The notes: generated by a model not told the origin, from the sequence alone. DNA of 64,000 bases from Streptomyces dangxiongensis (GCF_003675325.1 NZ_CP033073.1:682001-746000); one strand, 5' to 3'; counted from the first letter of the stretch, positions 34,796 to 43,994 are shown. Numbers and translations: made by a program.

Positions 34796-35173
34796 ATGAG
34801 CAGCACCGTGGAGCTCACCAAGGAGAACTTCGACCAGACGATGAGCGAGAACGCGTTCGTTCTCATCGACTTCTGGGCGCCCTGGTGCCCCCCGTGCCGG
34901 CAGTTCGCGCCCGTCTACGAGAAGGCGGCGGCGGAGAATCCCGATCTGGTGTTCGGCAAGGTGGACACCGAGGCGCAGCCCGAGCTGGCCGCGGCCTTCG
35001 ACATCCAGTCGATCCCGACGCTGATGATCGTCCGCGACCAGGTGGCGGTCTTCTCCCAGCCGGGCGCCCTGCCCGCACCGGTCCTCACGGACCTCATCGG
35101 GCAGGCCCGCGGCCTCGACATGGACGAGGTCCGCAAGAGCATCGCCGCCCAGCAGGGCGAGACGCAGAAGTAG
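34796..35173 (+). CDS. Thioredoxin
   Basis: A 125-residue thioredoxin with the redox site WAPWCPPCRQF. The cis-Pro loop SIPTLMIVRD is intact. The central pair is CPPC rather than the canonical CGPC, which usually changes the redox potential. The C-terminus has a short extra helix. The ATG follows AAGAGGGAATCACGCC. It is divergent from the disulfide oxidoreductase at 33222-34654 and could share a redox role with it. It converges on a LacI gene with an unusual shared inverted repeat. Confidence 0.92.
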   Translation: MSSTVELTKENFDQTMSENAFVLIDFWAPWCPPCRQFAPVYEKAAAENPDLVFGKVDTEAQPELAAAFDIQSIPTLMIVRDQVAVFSQPGALPAPVLTDLIGQARGLDMDEVRKSIAAQQGETQK

Positions 35174-35174
35174 C

Positions 35175-35240
35175 CCGTGCTGGGGGCCTCGGTACCGGGT
35201 CAGCTCGACTCGCGCCGCACCACCGAGGCCCCCAGCACGG
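35175..35240. terminator. Long inverted repeat spanning convergent thioredoxin/LacI ends
   Basis: CCGTGCTGGGGGCCTCGGT (35175-35193), two bases after the thioredoxin stop, is the exact reverse complement of 35222-35240, which lies inside the last codons of the LacI gene. The arms are 19 bases with a 28-base loop holding the LacI stop. It should act as a two-way terminator. Confidence 0.75.
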
Positions 35241-36201
35241 TGTGCACGTCGGGCTCGCCGCCGGGATCGCGCACGGCGCGGTCGACCAGCTCGGCGAGGT
35301 CGCGGCCCGAGGGCAGCTCGATGTGGACCGTGCTGAGGCGCGGTCGCAGCAGCCGGCCCAGCATCAGGTCGTCGGCGCCGATCACGGCCACGTCCTCCGG
35401 GATGCGGATGCCCTCGTCCTGCAACGCGCGCATCAGGAGCATCGCGTACTCGTCGTTGTAGGCGAACACCGCGTCCAGGCCCGACCCGGTCCAGCGTGCG
35501 GCGAGTTCGGCGGCGGCCTCCTCGGTGTGGGCGAGCGGCAGCTCGGTCACGGTGGCGGCCGTGCCGCGCAGTGCCTGGCGGGCCCCCGCGAGCCGGGGCC
35601 GCGAGTACGCCTGAAGCCCGGACTCCTCGGGTACGACCACGCCGATCCGGCGCCGGCCGCGGGCGTAGAGGTGGGTCGCGGCGCAGTGGCCGACGGCGTC
35701 GTGGTCCATGAGCAGGGCGTGCGCGCCGTCGACGCGCGTGGGGCCGAGGGTGACGACGGCACGGGCTCCGGACCGTTTGAGGACGGCGACGCCCTGCGGG
35801 CCGAGGCCGGTACCGGGCACCAGGACGGCGACCGGCCGCAGCTCCGCCCAGGCGCGGGCTGCTTCGTCGCCCTGGAGGCCGACGCTGCCGTACTGCACGA
35901 CGGTGTAGTCCAGGCGGCCGAGCGCCCACTGGAGTTCGTTGAGGAACGCGCTGTAGAGGGGCCCGGCCGGGATGGCCGGGGCGGGCATGAGGACCATGCG
36001 GCTGTGGCCGGCGCGCAGGCTGCGGGCGGCGGCGTGCGGTACGTATCCCAGTTCGCGGGCGGCCTCGCGCACGCGGAGGCGCGTCGGCTCGCTGATGCGT
36101 ACCGCGCCGGTGTTGTTGAGGACGTAGGAGACGGTCGCGCGGGAGACGCCTGCCAGGCGGGCCACATCGGCACTCGTGGGCGTGTTCGGTATCTGCACCA
36201 T
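35200..36201 (-). CDS. LacI-family transcriptional regulator
   Basis: A 333-residue repressor. The N-terminal helix-turn-helix and hinge are clear: SADVARLAGVSRATVSYVLN, then LRVREAARELGYVPHAAARSL. The periplasmic-binding-like ligand domain follows: VVQYGSVGLQGDEAARAW, GRRRIGVVVPEES, DAVFAYNDEYAMLLMRAL, DVAVIGADDLMLGRLLRPRLST. In this family sugars are the usual ligands. No sugar-utilisation gene is next to it, so the target is unknown. The 3' end lies inside the long inverted repeat shared with thioredoxin. Confidence 0.92.
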   Translation of the reverse strand: MVQIPNTPTSADVARLAGVSRATVSYVLNNTGAVRISEPTRLRVREAARELGYVPHAAARSLRAGHSRMVLMPAPAIPAGPLYSAFLNELQWALGRLDYTVVQYGSVGLQGDEAARAWAELRPVAVLVPGTGLGPQGVAVLKRSGARAVVTLGPTRVDGAHALLMDHDAVGHCAATHLYARGRRRIGVVVPEESGLQAYSRPRLAGARQALRGTAATVTELPLAHTEEAAAELAARWTGSGLDAVFAYNDEYAMLLMRALQDEGIRIPEDVAVIGADDLMLGRLLRPRLSTVHIELPSGRDLAELVDRAVRDPGGEPDVHTVLGASVVRRESS

Positions 36202-36392
36202 GACGACGGCATCCTGGCAGAGCGCCGGACGCCCGGGTCAGCCGGGTCGAGGTGGTTCACCGTTCGACGAATTCGGCGCCGGTACGGCGTGGTTCGCACC
36301 GGACGCGGACGGACGTCCGCCGCGACGCCGGGCCTCTCCCCCGCACCCGCCACCTCCTTCGGGGTGGCTCCCTTCGGTGGTGCGGCCTAGCG

Positions 36393-37049
36393 TTACGGCC
36401 CGGTGCGGGTCACCCGGGCGACCAGGTCGGTCCAGCCTGCCTCCAGGCGTTCCATCGGCATGCCGCACTGCCGGGTCAGGTGGTGGATCAGCGCCGGGTC
36501 CAGTGAGGCCATCAGCGTCTGGGCGAGCAGGTCGCAGTCGCCGTCCGGCACGATCTGCCGGAGCAGCATCGTGACGTGGACGCGCAGTGCCTCGACCGCG
36601 GGGTGGGCGAACCGGCGGGCCGGCTCGGCCTGGGCGGCCAGGTGCAGGTCCAACTGCTCGGCCGAGCGGTACAGCACCGCCACGCCGAACGCCCGCAGCC
36701 GCTCCAGGGGCGGGGCGCCGGGTCCGAGCGGCGGCGGGCCGCCCACGAAGTCGGCCTGCAGCCGCCTGGCGGAGTGGTCGAGCAGGGCCATGAGCAGTCC
36801 GGTGCGGTCGCCGAAGCGCCGGAAGACGGTGCCCTTGCCGACCTGGGCCGCGGTGGCGACGGCCTCCATCGTGACCCCGGCGACGCCGTGCTCGGCGATC
36901 AGCCGGGCGGCGGCCTCCAGCAGCCGGGCCCGGTTGCGGGCGGCGTCGGCGCGCAGGCACGGCTCGTCGGGAGCCGTGCCGACCTCCAGCAGCCTGGGTT
37001 CGCCGAGGGGCTCCTGGGGGTTCGGGAAGGGCGGCAGCGCGCGGGACAT
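36393..37049 (-). CDS. TetR-family transcriptional repressor
   Basis: A 218-residue TetR regulator. After a 40-residue Pro-rich extension the DNA-binding domain reads RARLLEAAARLIAEHGVAGV, then MEAVATAAQVGKGTVFRRFGDRTGLL. The remaining all-helical part would bind a small ligand. It is divergent from an NAD(P)H-dependent FMN reductase, and the gap has two strong palindromes of the TetR-operator type, so it probably represses both genes until a quinone-like or electrophilic ligand is present. ATG at 37049 is the more plausible of two near-starts. Confidence 0.9.
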   Translation of the reverse strand: MSRALPPFPNPQEPLGEPRLLEVGTAPDEPCLRADAARNRARLLEAAARLIAEHGVAGVTMEAVATAAQVGKGTVFRRFGDRTGLLMALLDHSARRLQADFVGGPPPLGPGAPPLERLRAFGVAVLYRSAEQLDLHLAAQAEPARRFAHPAVEALRVHVTMLLRQIVPDGDCDLLAQTLMASLDPALIHHLTRQCGMPMERLEAGWTDLVARVTRTGP

Positions 37050-37080
37050 GAAGACAGCGTAAAGCATCGGGAAGAAAACT

Positions 37081-37092
37081 GGACCGCGGTCC
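37081..37092. promoter_or_regulatory. TetR-type operator 1
   Basis: GGACCGCGGTCC is a perfect 12-base palindrome 31 bases before the TetR start. Its half-site GGACC is shared with the second palindrome at 37115-37130. Confidence 0.6.
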
Positions 37093-37114
37093 GCTTAGGG
37101 TGATAGAAACATAA

Positions 37115-37130
37115 CCGGACCTTGGTCCGG
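37115..37130. promoter_or_regulatory. TetR-type operator 2
   Basis: CCGGACC-TT-GGTCCGG is a perfect inverted repeat with a two-base spacer, 36 bases before the FMN reductase start. An AT-richer stretch TAGGGTGATAGAAACATAA between the two palindromes probably contains the promoters. Confidence 0.65.
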
Positions 37131-37166
37131 ATCGTGACAGCGACGTTTCAGCCTCTTGGAGTTCTC

Positions 37167-37730
37167 ATGTCCGTTCGCATCCTCGCACTCGTCGGCAGCC
37201 TGCGCGCCGGTTCGCACAACCGCCAGCTCGCCGAGGCGGCCGCCAAGCTCGCGCCCGAGGGCGCGGAGGTCGAGCTGTACGAGGGCCTGGCCGACGTCCC
37301 CTTCTACAACGAGGACATCGACGTCGAGGGCGACGTCCCGGCCGCCGCCGCGAAGCTCCGCGAGGCCGCTCAGGCCGCCGACGCCTTCCTGTTCTTCTCC
37401 CCCGAGTACAACGGCACCATTCCGGCCGTCCTGAAGAACGCCATCGACTGGCTGTCCCGCCCCTACGGCGCCGGCGCCTTCGGCGGCAAGCCCGTCGCCG
37501 TGATCGGCACCGCCTTCGGCCAGTACGGCGGTGTGTGGGCGCAGGACGACACCCGCAAGGCCGTGGGCATCGCCGGCGGCAAGGTGATCGAGGACATCAA
37601 GCTCTCCATCCCGGGCTCCGTGACCCGCTTCGCCGCGACCCACCCGGCCGACGACGCCGAGGTCGCCGCCCAGTTGACCGAGGTCGTGGCCCGTCTGCAC
37701 AGCAACGTGGGCGAGGCCGCCGCGGCCTGA
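37167..37730 (+). CDS. NADPH-dependent FMN reductase / quinone reductase
   Basis: A 187-residue flavodoxin-fold enzyme. The FMN phosphate loop LVGSLRAGSHNRQLAE is at the N-terminus; the family motif SPEYNGTIPAVLKNAIDWLSRP and GGKPVAVIGTAFGQYGG follow. Such enzymes reduce FMN, quinones or azo compounds using NADPH and protect against electrophile stress. The ATG follows TTGGAGTTCTC. It is divergently paired with a TetR repressor and is followed by a 12-base-pair terminator hairpin, so it is a single-gene transcript. Confidence 0.92.
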   Translation: MSVRILALVGSLRAGSHNRQLAEAAAKLAPEGAEVELYEGLADVPFYNEDIDVEGDVPAAAAKLREAAQAADAFLFFSPEYNGTIPAVLKNAIDWLSRPYGAGAFGGKPVAVIGTAFGQYGGVWAQDDTRKAVGIAGGKVIEDIKLSIPGSVTRFAATHPADDAEVAAQLTEVVARLHSNVGEAAAA

Positions 37731-37747
37731 CCGTACGACCCGCGAGA

Positions 37748-37776
37748 GGGCCGGAGCCGGCACACGGCTCCGGCCC
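37748..37776 (+). terminator. Terminator hairpin after FMN reductase
   Basis: GGGCCGGAGCCG (37748-37759) pairs perfectly with CGGCTCCGGCCC (37765-37776) around GCACA, giving 12 base pairs, beginning 17 bases after the stop, followed by TTCG. Confidence 0.8.
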
Positions 37777-37972
37777 TTCGCCGTCCCCGCCCGGCACGGT
37801 GGGGGGCCTGTGACGCAAGTGACCCGGCCACGGCGGGGTAGGCGGGTCGTGACCGCGTACGCCGGCCGGCCCACCGCACCCCGCGCCAGGGGTGCCGGGA
37901 GCCGGCGTACGACCGCACACGCGTCGCCGCACCGGACCACCGGACGCCGGACGTCTCACGGGAGGAAAAGGC

Positions 37973-38938
37973 ATGCCCCTGGTTCCGCCGCCGTTCGACC
38001 CGGAACTCGCCGCCGTGCTGGAGCGGTACGGGGACGTGCTGTCGCCCGGTTTCACCCTGGACGACCTCGACGGCGCCCGGCAGAGCGCGGCCGTCGAGCT
38101 GGTCGACCCCACCCTGGACGGCGCCTTCGAGACGGAGGACCGTACGGTGCCCGGCCCCGCGGGCGCCCCCGACATCTCCCTCCTCGTGTGCCGTCCCGCG
38201 TCCTCCCCCGCCACGGCGGCCCTGCCGGTGGTCTACCACGTGCACGGCGGCGGCCTGGTGGCCGGCTCCAACCGGGCCGGTGTGACCGAAGCCCTGGCGT
38301 GGGCGGACGAACTCGGCGCGGTGGTCGTGTCGGTGGAGTACCGGCTCGCGCCCGAACACCCGCACCCCGCGCCGGTCGAGGACGTGTACGCCGGGCTGCT
38401 GTGGATCGCGCGGCACGCGAAGGAGATCGGCGGTGACCCGGACCGGATCGTCGTGGCGGGCGCCAGCGCGGGCGGCGGCCTGACCGCGGCGCTCGCCCTG
38501 CTCACCCGGGACCGGCAGGGTCCGCGCCCGCTCGGCCAGCTACTGATGGGCCCGATGCTGGACGACCGCAACGACAGCGGGTCCGGCCGTCAGATGGCCG
38601 GCCTGGGCGTCTGGGACCGTAGCGCCAACGACACCGCCTGGACGGCGCTGCTGGGCGACCGGCGCGGTGGCCCGGACGTCTCCCCGTACGCCGCCCCGGC
38701 CCGCGCCGCCGACCTCTCCGGGCTCCCGCCGGCCTTTCTCGACGTGGGCTCGGCGGAGACCTTCCGGGACGAGGTGGTCGCCTACGCGTCCCGGATCTGG
38801 CAGGCCGGCGGCGTGGCCGAACTCCACGTCTGGCCGGGCGGCTGCCACGGCTTCGACGCCCTGGCCCCCGAGGCCGCCCTGTCCCGGGCGGCCCGCGCGG
38901 CCCGGATCGGATGGCTGCGGCGCCTGCTGGCGGCCTGA
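37973..38938 (+). CDS. Alpha/beta hydrolase, hormone-sensitive-lipase-type esterase
   Basis: A 321-residue esterase of the HSL family. The oxyanion motif HVHGGGLVAGS, the nucleophile elbow GASAGGGL, Asp in LDVGSAETF and the final His in GGCHGFD make the full catalytic set. YRLAPEHPHPAPVEDVYAGL is the family signature. No signal peptide is seen, so it is cytoplasmic. The ATG is set by GGAGGAAAAGGC upstream. It hydrolyses short acyl esters in related enzymes; true substrate unknown. No operon partner. Confidence 0.92.
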   Translation: MPLVPPPFDPELAAVLERYGDVLSPGFTLDDLDGARQSAAVELVDPTLDGAFETEDRTVPGPAGAPDISLLVCRPASSPATAALPVVYHVHGGGLVAGSNRAGVTEALAWADELGAVVVSVEYRLAPEHPHPAPVEDVYAGLLWIARHAKEIGGDPDRIVVAGASAGGGLTAALALLTRDRQGPRPLGQLLMGPMLDDRNDSGSGRQMAGLGVWDRSANDTAWTALLGDRRGGPDVSPYAAPARAADLSGLPPAFLDVGSAETFRDEVVAYASRIWQAGGVAELHVWPGGCHGFDALAPEAALSRAARAARIGWLRRLLAA

Positions 38939-39213
38939 GCCGACGATTCGCGCCCGCGGGCCGTCGACCGCCCTGGAGAGTCGCCCGCCGGGCCGGTGCT
39001 CAGCCGGACGCCACCGCCTCCAGGCACGGGAAACTGTAGCGTTCAAGTATCGCCGTGACCGCCCCGAGCCGGAAATTCGGGCCGCCCGGGGTGGTGGGCG
39101 CGGGCCGCGGGGCATTCGTGGTGCGACTCGGCGCGAAATCCGTACGCCCGTCCCCGATTCGACGTTACCGTGCGGTAGACATCGTGCCCGGAGCCTCCCG
39201 GAGGTGTGCCCCC

Positions 39214-40640
39214 ATGACGCCCGACCGCGCCGCGGGTCTCGCGGACACCCGACGCGCCCTCGCCGCCGGGGAGGTGTCCTCCCGCGCGCTGGTGGAGCGG
39301 ACCCTGGCCCGGATCGAGGCCGCCCAGCCGTCGCTGAACGCCTTCCGGATCGTGCGCGCCGAGGCCGCCCTCGCCGAGGCGGACGCCGCCGACCGGGAGC
39401 TGGCGGCCGGAGCGCGGCGTCCGCTGCTCGGTGTGCCGGTGGCGGTGAAGGACGACATGGACGTGGCCGGCGAGCCGACCGCGTTCGGCTGTCGCGGCGA
39501 TTTCCCGCCGGCGGCGGCGGACGCAGAGGCGGTACGACGACTACGCGCGGCCGGCGCTGTGATCGTCGGCAAGACAAACACGTGTGAGCTGGGGCAATGG
39601 CCGTTCACCGAGGGCCCGGCGTTCGGCGACACCCGCAACCCCTGGCACCCCGGGCACACGCCCGGCGGGTCCTCCGGCGGTTCGGCCGCCGCGGTGGCCG
39701 CGGGGCTGGTCCCGGCCGCGCTGGGCTCCGACGGCGCGGGCTCGGTGCGGATCCCGGCCTCCTGGACCCACCTGATCGGCATCAAGCCGCAGCGCGGCCG
39801 TATCTCGACCTGGCCGCGCGGTGAGTCCTTCCACGGCATCACGGTGAACGGCACCCTCGCCCGGACGGTCGCCGACGCGGCCCTGCTGCTGGACGCGGCG
39901 AGCGGCAACCACGACCGGGACCCGCACCGGCCACCCGCGCTGACCGTGGCGGACGCGGCCGGCCGGGACCCCGGCCGGCTGCGCATCGCCCTCTCCCTGA
40001 AGCCGCCGTTCACCGCCGTACCGGCCCGGCTGCACCCGCAGATCCGCGCCCCGGGTCCTGGAACTGGCCGAGGAACTCGCGGACTTGGGACACGACGTCG
40101 AGGAGGCCGACCCGCCGTACGGGCAGATCGGACTGACGTTCCTGCCGCGGGCCACCGCCGGGATCGCCGAGCGGGTCCGCGAGGCCCCCGACCCCGCGCT
40201 GCTCGACCCGCGCACCCGGGGCACGGCCCGGCTCGGGCGGCTGCTCGCCGGGGCGCCGCTCCGAGTGGCCCGGCGCGCCGAGGGGGTACTGCACCGGCGG
40301 ATCGGCGGGTTCTTCCGGTCGTACGACGTGATCCTCACGCCGACGACGGCCGCTCCCCCGCCCCCGGATCGGCGCCCTGGCCGGGCTCGGCGGGCTGGCC
40401 ACCGACCGCGCGATGATCGCCGCCTGCCCCTACGCCTGGCCGTGGAACGTGCTGGGCTGGCCGGGCGTGAACGTGCCCGCCGGCCTCGCGGGACCCGGAC
40501 TTCCGGTGGGCGCGCAACTGCTCGGCCCGGCACACAGCGAACCCCTTCTGATCGCGCTGGCCGCCCAGTTGGAGGCGGAGCTGCGCTGGCACGAGCGGTG
40601 GCCGCCGCAGCGGGCGGACGCGGACCGGCCGGCCGTGTGA
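39214..40640 (+). pseudogene. Amidase-signature hydrolase with two +1 frameshifts
   Basis: An amidase of about 475 codons. Lys in PVAVKDDMD and the Ser-rich loop PGGSSGGSAAAVAAGLVPAALG give the Ser-cisSer-Lys triad. It then shifts +1 at a CCCC run at about 40053 (continuing VLELAEELADLG and LLDPRTRGTARLGRLL) and again at about 40370 (continuing IGALAGLGGLATDRAMIAA, VPAGLAGPGLPVGAQLLGP). Each needs one base removed to restore the full protein to 40640. ATG at 39214 follows GGAGGTGTG. Whether it is a real pseudogene depends on the frameshifts; the sequence is otherwise intact. Confidence 0.85.
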
Positions 40641-40667
40641 CCGCGCCGCCGTCCGTACGCTGGGGCC

Positions 40668-40886
40668 ATGGGTGACGCGTCGATGGTCGGGCTGATGGGT
40701 CGGGTGACGGGGACGGTCGGGCCCGGTCTGGTCGGTGAGGTGATCGTGCGGGTGCGTGGCGGCGCGGAGCACTTCCTCGCCCACCCGGCCGACGGCACGA
40801 GCCGGCTCGCGCCGGGCACGGTGGTGATGGTGGTGGAGCACCTGCCGCCGAGAACGGTCTACGTCACGGCCGCGTACGGCGGTTGA
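40668..40886 (+). CDS. Small NfeD-like protein
   Basis: A 72-residue beta-rich protein: VGLMGRVTGTVGPGLVGEVI, VRGGAEHFLAHP and a VVMVVEHLPPRTVYVTAAY end. This resembles the OB-fold domain that NfeD proteins use next to SPFH/flotillin proteins. It lies just upstream of a flotillin gene in the same direction (134-base gap), the standard NfeD-flotillin pairing. It has no membrane helices, unlike full NfeD. Probably it helps organise the flotillin assembly. Confidence 0.75.
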   Translation: MGDASMVGLMGRVTGTVGPGLVGEVIVRVRGGAEHFLAHPADGTSRLAPGTVVMVVEHLPPRTVYVTAAYGG

Positions 40887-41019
40887 GCCTGCTCAGCCCC
40901 CGGCCGGCGGGTCGGGCATCAAGATTGTGACAAGGTTTCGCCGGCGTCTTCTCCGGGGCCCCGCGCGGGCGCACACTCCCTTCGACCGGTGCCGGACGGG
41001 CACCATGCAAAGGGGGCGT

Positions 41020-42474
41020 ATGCCGATGATGATCGGCGTCGTTGCGGGGGCGGTCGTGGGTGCCGTCCTCGTCCTGATCGGTCTGTTCAAGATGATGTGG
41101 CGGGTCGCCGAACCCAACGAGGCACTCGTCATCTCCGGGTCGACGCACCGCACCGAGGGGCTCGAGGAGGGCATGGGCTTCCGCATCGTCACCGGGCGCG
41201 GCACGATGGTGGTGCCCGGGGTGCAGGCCGTGCGCAAGCTCTCGCTGGACCTGAACGAGACCGAGCTGCACGTGGACTGCGTGACCCACCAGGGCATCCC
41301 GCTGAAGGTGCGGGGTGTGGTCATCTTCAAGGTGGGCGACGACTTCGTGTCGATCGCGAACGCGGCCCGCCGCTTCCTGGACCAGCAGAAGCTGATGGCG
41401 GAGCGGGTGCACAACGTCTTCGCCGGCCATCTGCGTTCCATCGTGGGCGGGTTGACGGTCGAGGACATGATCCGCGACCGGGAGAAGCTGACCGGGCAGA
41501 CCCGGGCGGCCTGCGGTACGGAGATGGAGAAGCTGGGTCTGATCGTGGACTCGTTGCAGATCCACGAGATCGAGGATCCGACCGGTTACATCCAGAACCT
41601 GGCGATGCCGCACGCGGCGGCCGTGCAGCGGGACGCGCGCATCGCGCAGGCCGAGGCGAACCGGCTCGCCACCGAGGCCGAGCAGCAGTCGATGGCGCGG
41701 ATGGCGGAGGCGACCCGCGACAGCGAGATCCTCCAGGCCGGCTACCAGGCCGAACGGGACAAGGCCGCGGCGAAGGCCCAGCAGGCGGGCCCGCTCGCCG
41801 CGGCGGCGGCCCGGCAGGAGGTCGTCGTCCAGGAGACGCGGGTCGCTGAACTGGAGGCGAACCGGCGGGAACAGCAGCTCCAGGCGGACGTCCGCAAGCC
41901 GGCGGACGCCACGGCGTACGAGAAGCGGACCCTGGCCGAGGCCGACCGCGACGCGCGCATCTCGGCGGCGCAGGCCAAGGCGAAGGAGACCGAGCTGGCG
42001 GCGGCGGCCGAGGCCGAGTCCACCAAGACCCGAGGTGCGGCGAGCGCCGCCACCACCCGGGCCACCGGTGAGGCGGAGGCCGCCGCCGCGCAGGCGAAGG
42101 GTCTGGCGGACGCTGAGGCGATCCGGGCCCAGGGGCTGGCGGAGGCGGAGGCCATCAAGGCTCGGGCGGCGGCACTCGCGGAGAACCAGGAGGCGGTCGT
42201 CGCGCAGCAACTCGCCGAGAAGTGGCCGGAGATCGTCCAGGCGGGCGCCTCCGCGTTCGGCAACGTCGACAACATGGTGCTGCTCAACGGCGCCGACGGC
42301 ATGGGCGAGTTGTTCGCCAAGGCCCTCACCATGGGCGGCACGGGCCTGGGCCTCGCCCGTAAGCTGCTCGCCTCGACGGGAGACAACGGGCAGCCGGTGA
42401 ACGGGGTTTCACCCTCGCACAACGGGGTGGCGCCGCCGGCCTCGCAGAAGGTGCCCGTGGAGCAGGAGGGCTGA
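41020..42474 (+). CDS. Flotillin/SPFH-domain membrane scaffold protein
   Basis: A 484-residue flotillin. One N-terminal membrane helix (IGVVAGAVVGAVLVLIGLF), an SPFH domain (about 30-200: VAEPNEALVISGS, GVQAVRKLSLDLNETELHV, MAERVHNVFAGHLRSIVG, LIVDSLQIHEIEDPTGYI) and a long Ala/Glu/Arg/Lys coiled coil (200-430), with the tail LLNGADGMGELFAKAL. Flotillins form rings that order membrane domains. The ATG at 41020 is preferred over one at 41005 because AAAGGGGGCGT precedes it. The NfeD-like small gene is directly upstream. Confidence 0.92.
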   Translation: MPMMIGVVAGAVVGAVLVLIGLFKMMWRVAEPNEALVISGSTHRTEGLEEGMGFRIVTGRGTMVVPGVQAVRKLSLDLNETELHVDCVTHQGIPLKVRGVVIFKVGDDFVSIANAARRFLDQQKLMAERVHNVFAGHLRSIVGGLTVEDMIRDREKLTGQTRAACGTEMEKLGLIVDSLQIHEIEDPTGYIQNLAMPHAAAVQRDARIAQAEANRLATEAEQQSMARMAEATRDSEILQAGYQAERDKAAAKAQQAGPLAAAAARQEVVVQETRVAELEANRREQQLQADVRKPADATAYEKRTLAEADRDARISAAQAKAKETELAAAAEAESTKTRGAASAATTRATGEAEAAAAQAKGLADAEAIRAQGLAEAEAIKARAAALAENQEAVVAQQLAEKWPEIVQAGASAFGNVDNMVLLNGADGMGELFAKALTMGGTGLGLARKLLASTGDNGQPVNGVSPSHNGVAPPASQKVPVEQEG

Positions 42475-42728
42475 TACGGCGGTGGTCCGTGCGGCCGGGT
42501 CCCTCACCGGGCACCCCGGCCGCGGGATCCACGAGGCACCCCGGCCGCGTCCCGACAGGGCTCCCGCGGCCGGGGGCCCGTCGGCTGTCCCACCGCGGGG
42601 CCGCGCCAGGTGTTCCTGCCGCGAGGGCCACCGGGGTCACCGACTCTCCCGCCGGTCCTCCCCACCGCGGGTCCCACCGCGGGTTCCACCCGGACCCGGC
42701 CGCCGCGTCGGGTGTCGCGGTCCCACGG

Positions 42729-43157
42729 TCACACCGTGAGCAGGGCGACTCCCAGGACGGCCAGGGTCGCGGCCTTGAGGACCTCCAGGGCCACGTACCA
42801 CAGGTGGCTGCGTGAGCGGGGCAGTTCCTCCCCGGCGAGGACCCGGTCGGACCTGCGGTTCAGGCGGGGCCGGACGACGGCCACCTGGCCGAGGAGCAGC
42901 ACCGCCACCGCCACGGCCGGCACGACGACCCCGGTGGGACCGTCTCCCACGGCGACCGAGGCGAGGACGACGACCGCGAGGACCGCCTCGACGGCGTTCA
43001 GCGCGCGGAACACCAGCCGGCCTATGCCGAGGCCGACGGGGATCGTCACACCCGGGGCACGGAACTTCAGCGGTGCTTCCAGGAAGGAGATCGCCAGCAC
43101 CATCCCGAGCCACACGAAGGTGACCGCGCTCGCGGTGCCGGCGGACGTGGCGTTCAT
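42729..43157 (-). CDS. Four-helix membrane protein of unknown function
   Basis: A 142-residue integral membrane protein with about four helices: VTFVWLGMVLAISFLEAPLKF, FRALNAVEAVLAVVVLASVA, VVVPAVAVAVLLLGQVAVV and LWYVALEVLKAATLAVLGVA. A charged loop RPRLNRRSDRVLAGEEL lies between helices 3 and 4. Such small proteins recur in streptomycetes but I assign no function. It is on the opposite strand to flotillin and about 120 bases beyond the end of the winged-helix regulator gene on the same strand, so it could be co-transcribed with it. ATG at 43157 is the first clear start. Confidence 0.75.
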   Translation of the reverse strand: MNATSAGTASAVTFVWLGMVLAISFLEAPLKFRAPGVTIPVGLGIGRLVFRALNAVEAVLAVVVLASVAVGDGPTGVVVPAVAVAVLLLGQVAVVRPRLNRRSDRVLAGEELPRSRSHLWYVALEVLKAATLAVLGVALLTV

Positions 43158-43279
43158 CGGTGAGGGGCCTTTCTCCGCCCGGACCGCCGGGACCGCGGGT
43201 TCGGACGGGTGAGGAGGGGTGACCTTGCGGGACCTCGCGGACGCCGGCCGGGCCGGGTGCCTGGATGAGGGCGGTCGGT

Positions 43280-43951
43280 TCAGACCGGGGCTGTCGGGGT
43301 CAGATGGGCCAGGCAGGACTCAGGTTCGGCGAACGGCTCCAGCGCGGTGGCCGTCAGCGGTGCGCCCAGCCTCGTCAACGCGCCCTGCATCAGGCCCAGA
43401 TGCAGCGGACACACCAAGTCGCTCCGCTCTTCGGCGAGTTCGAGGAAGGGGCAGTGCCGCAGGCGGATCCGCCGGGCCGGCCGGCCGGGTTCGCCGCCCC
43501 CTTCCACCCGGGGCGCGAACCCCAGGCCGTCCAGCAGGGCGACCAACCGGGCCACCGAACGCTCGGCCGTCGGCGGCTCGTGCGGCGGCAGCGGGTCCAC
43601 CAGGGAGCGGCCCCAGGCGCGGCCCGTCTCCATGGCCTCCGCCCGCGCCTCGGCCGGGTCGGCGGCGGCCCACCGGCTGAGCAGCATGCGGGCGAGGAGC
43701 CGGTAGTCGCGGGGGCCGCCGCGGTCCATGCCGGGGCGTGCGGTGTAGACGGTGCGGGGCCGGCCCGGCCCCACCGGTGCCTCCGTACGGCGTTCGACGA
43801 GGCCGTCGGCCACCAGACCGTCAAGATGGAAGCGGACGGTGTTGGGATGCAGGCCCATCCGCTCGGCCGTCTCCGCGACGCCGAGCGGCGAGGGGGCGGC
43901 GCGCAGCACGTCCAGTGCCTCCCGGCGCCGTGGGCTTTCCCGCGTGCTCAC
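43280..43951 (-). CDS. Winged-helix regulator with Cys-containing C-terminal domain
   Basis: A 223-residue regulator. The N-terminal winged helix is ALDVLRAAPSPLGVAETAER then GLHPNTVRFHLDGLVADGLV. The C-terminal part contains CPFLELAEERSDLVCPLHLG and a third Cys in ESCLAHL, a pattern found in ArsR-like regulators predicted to bind an iron-sulfur cluster or metal. The GTG at 43951 follows GAAGAGGTG and starts at the homology; a longer open frame to 44161 is rejected. It is divergent from a cupin gene with an AT-rich palindrome between them. Confidence 0.82.
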   Translation of the reverse strand: MSTRESPRRREALDVLRAAPSPLGVAETAERMGLHPNTVRFHLDGLVADGLVERRTEAPVGPGRPRTVYTARPGMDRGGPRDYRLLARMLLSRWAAADPAEARAEAMETGRAWGRSLVDPLPPHEPPTAERSVARLVALLDGLGFAPRVEGGGEPGRPARRIRLRHCPFLELAEERSDLVCPLHLGLMQGALTRLGAPLTATALEPFAEPESCLAHLTPTAPV

Positions 43952-43994
43952 GCCCGGACACCTCTTCCCGTCTGCCGCCCCTTTTTCACGAACC

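Noticed and set aside
31982..35929. A nearly 4-kb open frame on the minus strand
   Set aside because: It runs antisense through peptide deformylase and thioredoxin and only partly coincides with the oxidoreductase; high GC removes stop codons and creates such frames.
32017..40372. Programmed +1 frameshifting in several genes
   Set aside because: The shift sites have no shared slippery sequence, the genes are unrelated, and relatives do not use frameshifting; single-base insertion errors explain them better.
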